A stretch of DNA of 8,352 nt from Thermoflexibacter sp. (GTDB taxonomy: Bacteria; Bacteroidota; Bacteroidia; Cytophagales; Thermoflexibacteraceae). The stretch's first letter is position 1. Every line of letters begins with the position of its first letter. The position numbers were made by a program, and so were the translations under genes. Shown here one piece after another: positions 8,022-8,352 of the stretch. Under the pieces are notes generated by a model, which was given only the letters and a program-made list of their open reading frames with translations, was not told where the DNA came from and ran no database searches. Where the stretch lies: contig JALOMS010000274.1 of NCBI GenBank assembly GCA_025455345.1, forward strand, positions 1 to 8,352. Reading direction: 5' to 3'.

Positions 8022-8050
8022 ATTGCTTAGTAATTCAACAAAAATAAACA
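8022..8050 (+). repeat. Leader repeat, copy 1
   Basis: Starts ATTGCTTA and ends with the 16-bp core TCAACAAAAATAAACA (8035-8050). Copy 2 at 8200-8229 matches at about 27 of 30 aligned positions, with one gap. It precedes palindrome P1 by 8 bp and contains a minus-strand -7 promoter match. Confidence 0.85.
8039..8046 (-). promoter_or_regulatory. Candidate -7 box for moaD inside the leader repeat
   Basis: CAAAAATA reads TATTTTTG on the minus strand, an exact TAnnTTTG match and the same 8-mer as the candidate box before the dehydrogenase gene. It lies 48 bp upstream of the moaD ATG. No TTG was seen at the -33 position, where palindrome P1 sits. The same 8-mer recurs in leader copy 2 at 8218-8225. 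Confidence 0.35.
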
Positions 8051-8058
8051 TCTTTTTA

Positions 8059-8169
8059 GTCCCAGACTGGGACATAACTATTTCATTAACTAATATTTGT
8101 ACCGTCCCTATGGGACTTATGCGTTGTGCTAAAATTCCATTTTCTACAAATATAGCGTCCCAATGGGAC
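8059..8169 (+). repeat. Palindrome-spacer cassette, left (forward) arm
   Basis: Order P1 (8059-8073), spacer S1 (8074-8103, 30 bp), P2 (8104-8116), spacer S2 (8117-8156, 40 bp), P3 (8157-8169). P1 and P3 have six-base arms (GTCCCA/TGGGAC); P2 has five (GTCCC/GGGAC). S1 matches the reverse complement of 8302-8331 at 28 of 30 positions. S2 is more loosely related to the reverse complement of 8251-8288, most clearly through TTTCTACAAA. Confidence 0.85.
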
Positions 8170-8199
8170 TTTAATACAAAGAACCCTTATAAAAGTTGA

Positions 8200-8229
8200 A
8201 TTGCTTAAGTATATCAACAAAAATAAACA
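8200..8229 (+). repeat. Leader repeat, copy 2
   Basis: Second copy of the leader, in the same orientation as copy 1 and 178 bp downstream of it. It ends with the identical 16-bp core TCAACAAAAATAAACA (8214-8229), 7 bp before palindrome P4. Confidence 0.85.
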
Positions 8230-8236
8230 CGTTTAA

Positions 8237-8344
8237 GTCCCGTTAGGGACACGAGCTTTGTAGAAACTAAATTAAGCCCAAAATCTAAGTCCCGTAGGGA
8301 CGGTACAAATATTTGTTAATGAAATAGTTACGTCCCTACGGGAC
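8237..8344 (-). repeat. Palindrome-spacer cassette, right (inverted) arm
   Basis: Order on the plus strand is P4 (8237-8250), reversed S2 (8251-8288, 38 bp), P5 (8289-8301), reversed S1 (8302-8331), P6 (8332-8344). Read on the minus strand this is the same P-S1-P-S2-P order as the left arm. P5 and P6 are exact reverse complements of each other. The two arms could pair as a roughly 110-bp imperfect stem around the 67-bp centre 8170-8236. Confidence 0.85.
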
Positions 8345-8352
8345 TTATGCGT

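Larger units (their letters stand above)
7991..8352. repeat. Gene-free palindrome-and-spacer repeat block upstream of moaD
   Basis: No credible gene was found in these 362 bp. Positions 7991-8021 are plain AT-rich DNA before moaD. From 8022 to the window end there are two units. Each begins with a 29-30 bp leader (8022-8050; 8200-8229) and continues with three GTCCC...GGGAC palindromes: P1 8059-8073, P2 8104-8116, P3 8157-8169, then P4 8237-8250, P5 8289-8301, P6 8332-8344. All six keep GTCCC and GGGAC intact while the 3-5 central bases vary, which points to selection on, or copying of, a hairpin. TTATGCGT follows both P2 and P6, so the pattern probably continues past the edge. Confidence 0.9.

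Noticed and set aside
8059..8344. CRISPR array (short palindromic repeats with 30-40 bp spacers)
   Set aside because: The repeats are only 13-15 bp and vary in the centre, the spacers are not unique (S1 and S2 recur inverted), and no cas gene is visible.

Overview
The window looks like a piece of a Bacteroidota chromosome, probably from a Cytophagales-like lineage. The reasons are a SusC/SusD outer-membrane pair, a large secreted PQQ sugar dehydrogenase-type protein fused to a cytochrome c and a carbohydrate-binding-like tail, very AT-rich intergenic DNA, little Shine-Dalgarno signal, and matches to the Bacteroidota -7 promoter box TAnnTTTG. The lineage call rests on gene content only.

Layout from left to right. 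Positions 1-71 may hold the last 22 codons of a plus-strand gene that begins outside the window. A perfect 15-bp stem hairpin at 144-187 sits between that end and the end of the minus-strand SusD gene and can terminate both. A minus-strand operon follows: SusC-like TonB-dependent porin (1622-4708) transcribed first, then SusD-like surface lipoprotein (208-1566), 55 bp apart. An AT-rich 318-bp divergent promoter region (4709-5026) separates it from a plus-strand gene (5027-7609) for an 860-residue exported protein. That protein has a PQQ-type beta-propeller, a PKD-like domain, a c-type haem domain and a CBM-like C-terminus. A 14-bp stem hairpin (7651-7683) lies in the convergent gap before a small minus-strand moaD (7748-7990), the sulfur carrier of molybdopterin synthase. 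The last 362 bp hold no credible gene and are built from repeats.

The terminal repeat block (8022-8352) is the most unusual part. Six short palindromes of form GTCCC-N3..5-GGGAC are separated by 30-40 bp spacers. The block P1-S1-P2-S2-P3 (8059-8169) is repeated in inverted orientation (8237-8344), while a 29-30 bp leader sequence precedes both blocks in the same orientation. This is what inversion of a palindrome-bounded cassette relative to its leader would produce. The block runs off the right edge.

Functionally, the SusCD pair should import an oligomeric or bulky ligand through the outer membrane. The divergent dehydrogenase would oxidise a sugar-like compound outside the cytoplasm and pass electrons to its own haem. 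A shared substrate is an inference from divergent placement only. No glycoside hydrolase, sigma/anti-sigma pair or other polysaccharide-utilisation gene is present here to name the substrate.
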